Source: Isoetes taiwanensis (Eukaryota > Streptophyta > Lycopodiopsida > Isoetales > Isoetaceae). Taken from it: a DNA stretch of 64,000 bases. The stretch covers positions 18,741,382-18,805,381 of the forward strand of contig JAJEKV010000001.1 of NCBI GenBank assembly GCA_021234155.1. Direction: 5' to 3'. A model generated the notes under the pieces. That model searched no databases, was not told where the DNA came from, and saw nothing but the letters and a program-made list of their open reading frames with translations. Shown here piece by piece: positions 24,791 through 35,938 of the stretch (positions within the stretch are counted from its first letter, which is position 1; each line of letters starts with the position of its first letter). A program made the position numbers and the translations under genes.

Positions 24791-24810
24791 AAAAAAAAAT
24801 CCACAATTAA

Positions 24811-25221
24811 GGGTGAAATCACACTATACGGTGTTCTCCAAGATGACGTGTCAACGAGGGTTAACCAAATTTCGTGGAAACTACCTGAAGCGATCACACC
24901 AAGCGAAAAGAACAGGCCACGCATCACGCCAGGACAGCCGAAATCCTGAGAACGCGGGAAACCAATCTGCAACACCTGCGCTTGGATGGAGTTGCCGAAC
25001 TGGAGATACGCACCACGTCACAGAAATGGGATGACGTAGGACCGGAGATCACGGAGGGGTAGGCTCCTGCGCCCATCCCTCGTTCGCCCCTCAACGCCCT
25101 GCTGACTCGGCTGAACAGTCTGCTAGTGTGATAGGTTCCACTCTTCCTTTGCCAACGTGGCAAAATTTAGTTGGGTTTAAAAAATGGAAGTAGGGGGAGG
25201 GGCAATAGTGTGATTTCACCC
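24811..25221. mobile_element. Tourist-like MITE (PIF/Harbinger type)
   Basis: A 411-bp element with perfect 17-bp terminal inverted repeats, GGGTGAAATCACACTAT at 24,811-24,827 and its complement at 25,205-25,221. It is flanked on both sides by TAA (24,808-24,810 and 25,222-25,224). A 3-bp TAA/TTA duplication with GGG ends is the PIF/Harbinger signature. No coding capacity. Confidence 0.85.
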
Positions 25222-25511
25222 TAAGTACTCGTGGAAAAACTGGAAAATTTTTTGACACGTTGTAAAATTTCCGTCACTTTATTTGGCAGAAGACACTTTT
25301 CCTAAATTTTCAATTTTTCTGACGGGAGCATATCCGACAATATAACAGTTGGGTCGCTCTTATTTCCGGTGCGTTTTCCTGCGCCCACGTCACCTCCGCC
25401 AATTTCATGGAATGGTATTTGCATCCTTCATTCCTCATCACCGGGTGCACAGGTAAGAATTTGAGCAGAATCGTTGATGATGCAGCCGGATTTTCGCTCC
25501 CTAACTGTTAT

Positions 25512-25619
25512 ATTGTAAGGGTAATGCAACTAGTCCAGGATTCCCGGTTTGCAGCTCCCGGCTCCGCCGGTCGCTGCCAAACCAGGAATCCTGTCCCAGT
25601 TGCATTACCCTTATACAAT
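25512..25619. repeat. 108-bp fold-back (imperfect hairpin)
   Basis: Two arms of about 45 bases are imperfect reverse complements. The left arm begins ATTGTAAGGGTAATGCAAC and the right arm ends GTTGCATTACCCTTATACAAT when the extra TA is included. A GC-rich loop of about 16 bases separates them. The hairpin could be a small MITE or a precursor for small RNA. No clear target duplication. Confidence 0.7.
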
Positions 25620-25639
25620 CTTTTTGTTAACACGAGTTT

Positions 25640-25696
25640 TTTGTTTTTGAACCGGTAGTCTACAAGACTTTCGAGGAATTTCCCGAACCAAGAATG

Positions 25697-25727
<31 letters not shown>

Positions 25728-27680
25728 TGACTTATTCATTATCTAGGCCTATGTTTTTGTAAAGTGCAGATATGAGTCTCGTTGGCATATTTTTCTTAAG
25801 GGAATTCTCATGCTTATTACCCCCAAGGATTCCCTTTCCAAGCTATATTTTGCCCCCTAGGTGGAGGTATAGACCCTTGCAGGAAGTATTTTTTGCGATC
25901 GCTTCGTGGTTTTCCTTTTTTGTTTTGTTTTGGGAAGGTGCACCCTCATATATCAAAATTGATAAATTGATACTAGATTTTCTTTTCCTTTTTTATTTTC
26001 CTTTTTTGTTTTTGGGCAGTAATTAGCCACCACTATGTGTAGCAATTTCTCCTATTGTTGCACAGGTTTGGAAAAGAGCTGCATGGATCATTGCAGCTCT
26101 TGTCGAGATAAGATCAAAAGTGCATATCGATCGAGAGCAATGGAGATGGATGCGTCAATCTTCGTTGAACATATCGTGGTCCATATTTGGAACAAGAATT
26201 TAAGCAGTGCTATTTGAAAAGCATCCACGGCTGAAGAAACAGACATGATATTTGTAGGCATGCCAAAATGGTGGATCAGACATGCAATGGCCACACCATG
26301 GGTAGATTAGCACAGACGATGTGCATTCGTCATACCATATTGCTGTTGAACCATACAACTAGACCATATTCTTGTTGAATTTGGTTGGTCCTTTGAAGCA
26401 TTAAGAATTGTGAAAGTTTTAAGTTTGAATCTAAAGTGGAAAATTTTGATTATTGATTAAGGGAGGAATTCAAAAGTGGGAATCCCACGGTCATCGATCG
26501 TAGCACCCATCTATCCTTTGGGCAGAGAACACGGGGCAATAATGCAGCATGTTCAAATCCCATGTGTTCTTGAATCAAACAATTTCATTGTTTTTTTTTT
26601 TCCATCATTATCCAGGGATCAAGCGCGCATGATTATTCAGACACTATGATTGTTTACAGTGCATGGTGGGAGATATGAGTCCCCAATGTATCAGATGGAC
26701 TAATATGCATGCACGGGGGAGCGATTTGAGTATATTTAATGCCCATTTGTAATTTTTCCATGGTGGAGGTGTAGGTTTAGTGTAAATCTCTCCATATGTG
26801 TGATTCTTAGCTATGTTTTATAGTATTTTTGTTATATCATGGTAACCAACCTTCTTGGTTGCATTCCACAAGGTTACATGGTGTGGGGTTCAAACCCTAG
26901 TCTTAATTGCATACTTGGTAGTGGTATGAGTACCCCCATATACGTGGTCAATCATTTGACACAAATAATGAAAAATTATTGAGAATAAATTGTTTGGTAG
27001 TAATACTAGTGCAAATAAATAGGGCTCCTATAGCAACAATAATGGATTTTGTAGGTGATTGCATAGTTTGCACTTGTACCCATAAAGTACTTGGGAGGCA
27101 TCAACTGTTTGGTTCAGATCATTTTTGTACGGAGGGAGTGGTGTTCCCATATTAATCAAATCTCTGGTATGAGGTATTATGCGGTTTGAGCTTCAAATAG
27201 GTTCATTGAGCTTGTTCTATTCTATTCTATTCTATTCTATTCTATGGTATTCTATTCTATTATATTATATGGCAAAAATCATTTCGGTGTAGCCCCGGGG
27301 GATTCAATATTTTTTGTAGTATGGGACATCTACATGCAAGAAAGGGATTCCTTTTTTACCATTTCATACTTGTATACTTATCATTAGGGGTTCGAGCCCC
27401 AGTATTTCATATTCTAAAACATTAGGCGAAGCAGTAAGGGCTCAATATTCTATCAAAACCTTAAGCAAATTCGTATTTCATATTTCAAAATCATAGGCGC
27501 CCTCAATCATAATGACATAAGGAAATGAGAGGTGCCCAGACGTCCCAACATAGGTCTGGGCCATAGGATTGATGAATCTGACGCTTGTGGTAGTCCAAGG
27601 TGCACCTCGCTTAGAATATGTAGCATAATAACTGCACCACTCTCTGTGGACGATAAAAAACATTCAATTCAATTCTATGT
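25640..27680. other. CACTA interior with microsatellites and a possible LINE/SINE tail
   Basis: No gene seen. The stretch holds a TAGA run at 25,698-25,728 and a TTCTA/TATTC-rich microsatellite at 27,214-27,270. A segment at 27,540-27,690 ends in an ATTCA-type repeat, resembling retroposon tails. The TTCTA run resembles the tail at 60,353-60,380. Confidence 0.4.
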
Positions 27681-28614
27681 TGGTTTTGCACTACGGATTC
27701 TATGTTGGTTTTAGGTGATATTTATGAATGATAACCATGACAATTAGCTCAGTATTGAAAGTATGCTACAAACCACAACCATTTTATAACATAAACTGTG
27801 ATAATAGAAAACTAGCATGAATAACCACCACGGCATTTAAATTGGTTAAAAAACCACACCATAAAGTACTTCAACTTTGTGTCAATAGAAAACCAACATA
27901 AACAACCGTTACCATATTTAAAGTGGTGTTGAAAAACCATGCTACAAACCAATATCGAATTAATAACCATGGTACATTAGAAAACCAACATAAATGACCA
28001 CTATTGATGTTAGAAACCATAAAATAAACTAATTTGGTTTTGAAAAACCACGCTATAACAAAAAATCAACATGAATAACCACGTACTACTTATAAAAACC
28101 ACTATGTTATGTGGTTTTTATTAAGAATGAAATTTTTATTATAAAAAACCACATCTATAGTGGTTTATCAGTGGTTTATTATAGTGGTTAAAGTTTTGGG
28201 TGCCTTGTGTCTGGCCGTAATCTTTCCTCCGGCTCCAACAGTCTCGCCCTAATCTTTTCGTTAGGTATTTTTAACAAACAAAATGCACCATCAAAACCAA
28301 TTACCAAGATATTAAATAAACACATGTTTAACCCTCCACAACCTTCAAGTAACATTAAACAATTACATGCTCCTAGGATAATTCACGCTAAGAGAAACAC
28401 CATGCGCATATATGTTGCCCTATTGCATTTGTGGCTTCTAGAATTTTCAAGCCTTAACTCAATCTCCTCTTTTAATTCTCAGAGGATCTTTTCCTTTTTG
28501 GAATACCATTGTAAATTCAATTATAGCCACCGGGATAATTTCATCCCCTTAGACAAATAGGCAAGATTGTGCTTCACACTATGAGGTCACTATGCTCAAA
28601 CCAAATTCCTTTCA

Positions 28615-28706
28615 TGCCAGCTATCTCAAGGGTCACCCCTAGTCATCATATTCCAAGTTTAACATATCCTTTATATCCAGTCATGAATCTTCAACCAACT
28701 ATTTAG

Positions 28707-28740
<34 letters not shown>

Positions 28741-28743
28741 AAA
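28615..28743. repeat. second copy of the window-start repeat plus AAT microsatellite
   Basis: 28,615-28,714 repeats bases 1-100 of the window. It then runs into AAT repeats and poly-A, ending at 28,743. The A-rich end suggests a retroposed tail. Confidence 0.8.
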
Positions 28744-28899
28744 GAGAATCCTCAAACATGGCGCCATCATATGTATCTTCACAATTTGTGAAATCAAACC
28801 AAGAACGAGCTGGGGGGGCTGTCTTCAATCAACCACAACACGACATCACATCAATTAATTGAATACATTATTCCACAAAAAGAAATTTGGAAAAAAACT

Positions 28900-30345
28900 T
28901 ACTCTTCCTTCCACTAAATCTTCAGTTCCAATGTTTACAACATAACACCACTGGCCTTTGCAGAATTGAGACAAAGTCTATGATTTTCATTCTTTTCCCA
29001 TGGATTGAGTTTGTCTTTGATGTTCAATATGTGCTCATCAATTGTTCCAAGCACAACCACATTTATCAGCTTACTGTAAATGCAAAGAGCAGAAAAGTGT
29101 AAGTCAAACCTATATAGCGTCCTGTTTAAGCTAGCTATTTTCAACAACGTGATAGCATACCATAACAAAATTCCATTTTTCACAATCTCAAAAATGACAT
29201 CTGTAGCAGAACTGATTGAGAACAGTTTGCACAGCACAGCATCCTCTCCTAAGTATGTGATCAACGTATGCTTTCTTCTTAGAGTCAATGATTGTATGGA
29301 CCAATGTTGTTGTTGCGTTTTTCAAAAACGATGAACCCCTTTGAGGGTTAATTATATTTCGACTTCCACATTTTTGCAGTTCAATATAGATCCGTCATAA
29401 TAAGACAGATTAGTATTTAGTTCCTTAGCACAGTAAGGCTTTTCCCATTCTCCAATGCTTTCCACTTTCTTTATAACCTATTGAGGAGAAATTTTGAGAA
29501 ACGTCAAAGAAATACTGTTAAAAAAATTTAGTACTCTGTTTAGTTTAATAGTAAATTACTATGTGCATATCCAATTAGGTTGGACAACTTGCCTGGTCTT
29601 AAAAGTAAGGATTGCATTTGAAGCCTCTCAACGGACTTGTCAAGTAGCATGTAAGGTCTTCCCCTGTGCGTTTAAGAATTTCCATGGCTGCTTCTTCAAC
29701 AAAAGTATTTTCCATTCTATCTTCAGGCTTGGTTTTCCCCTCGCTAATATCATTAACATGCTCTGCATTTTGGCAACTTGCAGCTTCTTCAACAATGACC
29801 CTGGACTGCGTGCATTAATGCGTCTATGGAATTGTCTGTTCCACCCCTTTGCAGGTTCTGATTTCGGATGTAAGCAACATCTACATTGCTAGACCTTTCT
29901 TCCATTTCAGTTTTAGATGAACCCAAAAAACTTCCTCATCCCTTCTATCATGGCATTTCACATTGTTAATCTCTCTTTGTAACCCGAGCTCTAGGATTCC
30001 CAATGCAAAATTATAATACAGAGCTTAAAAGTTAGAAAATAAATGACCCAGTCATCTATAAACTACATATTTACACACAATACGCCTTTTGCTCTAAATT
30101 ATAAATCATCAAATGGAATTTTTATATTTCTTTCTTCCTTTCTCAATCAAGGTCATTCGATGCATGGCTTGGACTCGTCGCCATCCCAAATCCCAATAAT
30201 GATACCCACTAATTATCTTCATGCTCAGTCTGATATCAGCATTCCAAGTGATGAACAACCTTGGGTTCAAAGGATTTGGTACTGGATCATATCCCAATCC
30301 ATTTGACTGCAAAGTGGACAGCTCATTTACATGACCCATTATCAT
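28900..30345 (-). other. possible exons of an unrecognised gene
   Basis: The minus strand gives several coding-like blocks. One is at 30,115-30,330 (GLGYDPVPNPLNPRLFITWN, then SGYHYWDLGWRRVQAMHRM). Another is at about 29,600-29,900 (DVAYIRNQNLQRGGTDNSID and RMENTFVEEAAMEILKRTGE after a shift). A third is near 29,130-29,290. They lie in one orientation but I could not join them with confident splice sites. No family recognised. A decayed host gene is possible. Confidence 0.3.
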
Positions 30346-30349
30346 CGAG

Positions 30350-30425
30350 GCTTTATATGCTAAATAAAACCTTGGTATAGAACCAAGTATCTCTCCACGT
30401 AATCATTGATTTCCAAGGGAGCATT
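30350..30425. repeat. copy A of a local duplication (pair with 31,178-31,250)
   Basis: About 70 bp containing ACCTTGGTATAGAACCAAG and ATCATTGATTTC recurs at 31,178-31,250 in the same orientation with scattered differences. This points to an old local duplication just outside the large MULE. Confidence 0.65.
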
Positions 30426-30571
30426 CTGACAATTCTTATGCCAGTTCATCATTGGGTGTAAACATGCATGCCCCATTTAAGACCCAATTGATATTAGGCT
30501 GGATGTTGTAGAATAGTTCAAACTAGCAGAATCTAGTTTTGTAGTGACATCAAAGTTGTAGTATTACATAA

Positions 30572-30573
30572 GC

Positions 30574-30606
<33 letters not shown>

Positions 30607-30619
30607 AACAACAACAACA
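30572..30619. repeat. CAA microsatellite
   Basis: About 48 bp of CAA/AAC repeats with one ATA interruption. Confidence 0.9.
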
Positions 30620-31321
30620 CAGGAAATGAAGGGATTTTGCATCATAAGTTTCTTACCTCCTGCTTCATTTCAAGAGCCACAACACATGCTCCAGTTAGCA
30701 TGGCCAAATAAACAATCTAAAGGCATACAAAGAGCATTGCAGCATCTCAGAAGCTCAACATAAACAATGTCGTGAAGATGACATAAAATCAATACAAATA
30801 TCTCATAGAAAAATATGAAACCATTTAGTTCTTACAAGTTCTAACAATGGCCTTACCTAGCCCTTTTATTATTTTGGTTGCTCTTGGACATCTGAGGTGC
30901 CTAGCATCTGTAGTATAAAATAGGTAGATTCTGGCCATTTTGATGCTCATTATCACAGCCCATGCATATAAGCTCATAAAAGCTAGTATCCCATGTCATT
31001 CTTAGCAACCCAAGTCTATATCTTTGCCTTAAAGAAGTGTAAGAAGGAACTTCTAATTCTTGAGCTCATTAGCTCTACTCTGACTTCATCAAGTTTTCGC
31101 AGGGCATAATTTTGAAGAGGTATTTTATCTCCAAAATCTACCGATCACCTAAAAGCACATAGCCGATTCTTCAAAAGCTTTATGCTAAACAAAAACCTTG
31201 GTATAGAACCAAGTATATTTCATAGAATCATTGATTTCAAAAAGGGCATTTATACTGTAACTTGTAGTCGTGACAGGCATGATATCAAATTGTTTCTTCA
31301 GACATCAATTTACATCTTGCT

Positions 31322-31330
31322 AAAAACTAA
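31322..31330. other. 9-bp target site duplication of the large MULE (left), AAAAACTAA
   Basis: AAAAACTAA directly precedes the GGCTCAGGATAG terminus and recurs exactly at 49,105-49,113 after the other terminus. Nine bases is the Mutator-superfamily length. Confidence 0.92.
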
Positions 31331-31830
31331 GGCTCAGGATAGTCTTACCCTGGTTCAGGGATCCCGGAGGAGAAAATACCGGCCTCCGGCATCCCCGCCA
31401 TCTCGACGGAACCCATTTTAGCCCCTTCCCCCCTCCATTTTATCGTCTGACGACACACGTGAGGGGCTGCGCAGAATCTGGGCCGTCCGCCACGCGACAT
31501 ATCAGGGCCGTCCATGGTGTTCCCGCCTCGGTATCACCAAAAAACTACACGCCGATCCACCCTCCGGAATCACCAACATGTGATCCCTCCCGAGATCACC
31601 ATTCCACGGCCGATAGCGGTGTCGGAATCGCCAGTGATGATCCGGCCTGCGGGATCACCGAAACCCGCCGATTTGTGATTCCTTCCTCACAGGATCACCC
31701 GCGTAGGGCCGATGTCGGCGATCCGATATCGGCCGCGTTATCCCGCCTCGGGATCACCACCACGTCGGTTAGGGGAATATGCCCCCTCGGGTTCGATGCG
31801 ATGTGTTTCCCTCCTCAGGGATCACCACAC
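31331..31830 (+). repeat. left terminal inverted repeat of the MULE
   Basis: Colinear with the reverse complement of 48,640-49,104. It is rich in GATCNCCGGAGG/GGGATCACC-like units, so long ORFs read through it are repeat artefacts. It probably contains the promoter of the protease gene starting at 32,260. Confidence 0.9.
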
Positions 31831-32259
31831 CGCCGGAATATATCCGGGCGTCCATGTGGACACATCGAAGCCCCTCGTTTGAATGGCGGGATTAAATCTG
31901 GGGCCCATACCGCACGCTATCCAATCATGGTGATCTGGGAGGGTGGGAAACTGCCGGACACCTTTTAGGTACATCGGCGACTAGGGAGACGCCACATCCA
32001 CTGCGGTGGGGATTCCGGAGGAAGGGAATTCGATTCAGCGATGGCTAAGTCCGACATTTGTGCGCCAAGATCCTTTGCCCTTTCCAGACCGGCTCACGAG
32101 CGGAAGGGCCATTTTGATGCCGAATCTCACAAGTCTTTGTCGTTTTAACTTTCGAGCCGATTAGTTTAAGGTAATAAACAGAGCTAGCGCCATCAGGAAC
32201 TCTGTTTTTTTTTTTTTTGTATTCAAAGCTTATTTTAAGCCTTTACGTTTTTTTTACAG

Positions 32260-32472
32260 ATGGAGGAGTCGATTAACCTCGAAATCATCCTAAACACGGC
32301 CTGGAATGGTGCATTAGAAGAAAACTCAGCCTGGAAGATGCCGGACTGCTTCAAAGACATCGCAGACCTTGGATCTGACCAAGAGGTTCAATCCCCGAAC
32401 AAAAAAAAAATTAAGGGACCAGACCTAAAGGGGTTTCGCCAAAGAAAGTTTCCCCAGTTCCAGAGGGTTCGG
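32260..32472 (+). pseudogene. MULE ULP gene, putative 5' ORF, interrupted by copia
   Basis: The ATG at 32,260 begins MEESINLEIILNTAWNGALE. The frame is open up to the copia insertion. Removing the copia element and one TTCGG copy lets the same frame continue at 40,513 (SMVSGRRRQGRKKMQ) up to a stop at 40,686-40,688, after crossing a stretch related to the MULE terminus. A basic cluster (PNKKKIKG) may be a nuclear signal. It sits about 430 bp inside the left inverted repeat, in the orientation and place expected for the first exon of the protease gene. The link is inferred from position. Confidence 0.55.
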
Positions 32473-33313
32473 TGATGAAATTTAGAGGCAAGATTGTGAT
32501 TATTACAAGTGACAAAATGCCTAGCAAGATTTTTCCAATTCAAGATCTACATGAACTCATGTAGTACAAATGAGAATTTAGTGGAGAGCCACAATATGGT
32601 CTCTAATCTCCACTAATGTAAACTTGAACTCAATGTTATAGGAAAATAACGCTAATGGTCAATAAACCATTGGCTTTAAAACTTTAAAATCATATAATGA
32701 TGTCACTGTTCATCGGGCATTGACCCGATTACTGTAGCTCAGTTGACTTGAGCATTATGCATTCTTCCTAGCCGGATCCACTTCGTAAGCACCGCTATAT
32801 ACTGTTATGCACCGTGTTCCCTTACATAATCTTCAATCCGGCGGTTAAGGAAAACTTCTACTTTTCTATCCGGGCCAATTCTCATCCTGGTATATATCCC
32901 ACAGGACAAACGCACGAAACGAGCTGGGTGCACAATATCCCACAGGATCTCTGCTAAAAATTGACCTTTAAACCATTGAATCTTAATTTCGAATTTATTC
33001 ACTTTCTTCTTCAAGCCTTCACCATGGTGATAACATTGGTTTCTCAATATTCAATGATGAAATTTACTGGGCACTTAACTGGCAACCTATCATCAATTAC
33101 TGTACCCTAGATAATTACATGATTGCACGACCTCACGCCCTTCGCTTCTCATAGGCGGGCACATTAGAATGCTTGAGTCATCATTCAACTTAGGTTTCAT
33201 CGCGGCAACTTGTGTTCATCGGATCATTTATGCGCACATGTATTCTACGGATGCAACCATCGCCATCGCTTCTCATGATTGCATCCCGGACTTATCAAGT
33301 CGAAAACTTATCA
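32473..33313 (-). repeat. copia 3' LTR
   Basis: Near identical to the other LTR over 32,473-33,120. The last 190 bp differ at every CTG/CAG site, where this copy has CG-containing strings instead. Confidence 0.92.
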
Positions 33314-34831
33314 CTCCTCCTTCAGCTTATAAGTCTGTAACACATTTAACTTGCCTTTAAAGTACACATATTTGTTTTCTGGCAGTGCCTTGGTGAAAAT
33401 ATCTGCAACCTGCTTGTTTGTTTCAATATACTTCATATAAATTATATTCTTGTCAGCAAGATCTCTTATGAAATGCATACTTAATTCAATATGTTTGGTC
33501 TGTGGCCATGATGCATGTGATTCTTCACAATTGCTATGCGGCTTTGACTATCGTCCGGATGTCAGAGGGTTCCATTTGTTCACAATACAACTCATTTAAT
33601 GATCTTCTTAGCCACACTACTTCTTTGGCCACTAATGCAGCTGATGCATATTCTGCTTCAGCTGAGCTCATTGCCGATCACTCCTCCTCCAAGAAATATT
33701 GCATACCCTGAAGTTGATCTTCTTGTATGCAAGTCTCCCCCCCAATCTGCATCACTATAGCATTTCATGATTAGATTTTCTGAATTGAAACAAATACCAT
33801 GTCCTTGAGTGCCTTTGAGATATTTCAGAACTTCGTTTAGTCTGCTTCTCGGTGTTCTCACAGTTTGCATTGTGATTTCTCCCCTTTCGGTATGTTGATT
33901 TGCATAAGCTATGTCGGTCAGTATTATTGGCCAAGTATAGTAAGCATCCAATTAATGCCCAGAGGGAATATTTTCCATTTTCGCAATGTCTTCTTAGGTT
34001 TGATTTTGTACATAGGTCAACTTTGTGTCACGGGGTCATTGGAATTTTGTCGGCTTTGCTTTCGCCAGATTGAATCTCTTGAGCATATTTTGTACATGTT
34101 TCTCTTGGTGCAGCCTTAACCATTTTTGCTCTCTATTTCTCACAACCTCTATACCTAGGAATTTTTAAGTTCACCTAGGTCTGCCATTTGAAAACGTGAC
34201 TTCAAAATATCCTTGCATGTGTTTAGAATTTTGATTGAGTGGATATCATAATGCAATTCGTCCACATATAATGCAATTATGCAATTATTCTTCTCCTTGC
34301 TTAAATCTATACAAGTTGCCATCATTCACGCAACTTCTCAAATCCCCTCGTTCTTGCAAGAATTGATTCATACAAAGGTACCACTCTCTTGGTGGACTGC
34401 TTTAATCCATATCTGACCCTATTTAGTTTCCATATCATGTTTTTCCCTTGCTCAAAACCAGGTGCTTGCTTCATAAATGCCTCTTCTGATGCTTGTGAGC
34501 TTTACTATAGGTGAGTAGGTTTCATCGTAATCTCTGCCCTTTTTCTGAGTGAAGCCTTGAGCTACTAATCTTGCCTTGAATTTCTTTAACGCCATCCTGG
34601 ATTACTCTTAATTTTGTAAAGCCATTTACTCCCTATGATGTTCTGATTTCCATCAGATTTTACTAATTCATATGTCTTGGTGTCCTCAAATGATTTAAGC
34701 TCATCTCTCATAGCTGCCATCCATTTTTCTTTATCTGCACTCTCCAAGACCTCTTCAAAAGTTTGTGGTATAATTTCATCTTCTAGAATTGCCAATATTT
34801 GTTCATGCTCTACTGCTTCAATATGTAGCAT
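33314..34831 (-). pseudogene. copia reverse transcriptase and RNase H
   Basis: The RT start is recognised by ESADKEKWMAAMRDELKSFE followed by IIGSKWLYKIK (34,590-34,780). RNase H shows LNEVLKYLKGTQGHGI, CYSDADWGGDLHTRRSTSGY (33,680-33,860) and AEAEYASAALVAKEVVWL (about 33,600-33,660), with the catalytic Asp of SDADW visible. The RT palm itself (about 34,000-34,500) is scrambled by frameshifts. Non-functional as read. Confidence 0.88.
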
Positions 34832-34844
34832 AATAACAGGGGGT

Positions 34845-35935
34845 TTTCTTTGTGTTTTTGTACGCTTTTCACTAAGGTTTTCCTATGATTTCGTGATGTA
34901 TTCAAATGGATGTACTAATGCGTACATCTAGAGTGCACCACTTCTGAGCCATTGATTTTAACCTTTTTTTTTCAATGGTCAACGGCTCACAACAAAAGCC
35001 CTTTTTTTTGTGCGTGTGGTGCATAATGGTCAACAACCAATGGCTCACAACAAAAGCCCTCTTTTTGTGTATGTGGTGCATAATGGGTACATGAAGGGCT
35101 TGAAGGGCGCATGTAGTGCAGTTTCCCCGCACATTTCTTATCATAACTTTTGATCCAGAGCTCTGTTTGAGATGATTTTTATTGCGTTGGAAAGCTCTCT
35201 CCGAGATCTTTTTGATAGTGTATGATATGGATATGTTTGTTTAAGTTATCTATGCTAAAACAGTAATTTTTTGGCCGAGTTTGGTAGGCTTTCACATCCT
35301 ACCAGCTGATTAATACAGGATTGCGCTATTGGATATTGTTTTATGGCTCATTCTGAATGAAGCTTGCAAAAAATTACTATGCATTTTTAGATTTTGAGGC
35401 AATTATTAAGCAAATTCCAAGGCTTCTAGATCCTTGGCAGAAAAGTTTCCCACTTTGGTTTCTCACCACAAGAATCCATGGAGGCCAAAGGCTGCTGTTA
35501 AATTCCAGTTGAAAAATGTTTGTGTATGGGTGTTGCAAACTTTATGTCTTTCAGAATAATGGGATCAATTTGCTCTATCTTTATGGTAACTTTTACGTAT
35601 GTTCTATTTGTTTTATTGTGATGAAATTCAAAAGCTACAGGTGATGAAAGCCTCAAGGGGGCCAAAATTTTTTTTTGGCAACACAAACCATTAACATCCA
35701 ACATATAAAAATTAAATCCCCCAACACATAACAATCAAAACATAACAACCAACACATAACAACCATTGACATTAACAACCAACACATAACTACCATTGAC
35801 ATTAATTAACACAACCATTGGGTCCAACACATTTAAATTAAAATCCCCCTTAAACCCCCTTTGGTTTGGGTGCATATTCACACGGGGGGTGACGTATGGC
35901 AGCGAGAGCCCTCATAATTGTATTTTGCACGTACG
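34845..35935. other. about 1 kb of foreign sequence between copia integrase and RT
   Basis: The copia protein signal stops at about 34,905 on one side and 35,940 on the other. Between lies AT-rich sequence with a repeated AACAACCAACACATAACAAC motif (35,680-35,830) and two copies of an ACAAAAGCCC...TGTGGTGCATAATGG segment (34,980-35,090). I found no clear inverted ends or duplication. It may be a nested insertion of unknown class. Confidence 0.5.
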
Positions 35936-35938
35936 AAA

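Larger units (their letters stand above)
21414..28209. mobile_element. CACTA-like (En/Spm) DNA transposon, 6.8 kb, no transposase seen
   Basis: The left end CACAAGGCAACCCAAAA (21,414) matches the reverse complement of the right end, CACAAGGCACCCAAAA (ending at 28,209). The flanking trinucleotide TCT is present on both sides (21,411-21,413 and 28,210-28,212). A 3-bp duplication and CAC-type termini fit En/Spm. Both ends carry several hundred bases of degenerate subterminal repeats built on TGGTTTT/AAAACCA in opposite orientation (about 21,430-21,900 and 27,690-28,200), as is usual for CACTA elements. The interior is filled by other repeats and unclear sequence. No transposase is visible, so this copy would depend on a helper. 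Confidence 0.65.

Noticed and set aside
30541-30620. Glutamine-rich coding repeat
   Set aside because: The CAA run is flanked by stops and non-coding sequence, so it is a simple microsatellite.
31459-31968. 170-codon plus-strand ORF
   Set aside because: It lies inside the left MULE inverted repeat and is built from GATC-CCGG repeat units. The right terminus gives a different product, so it is not coding.
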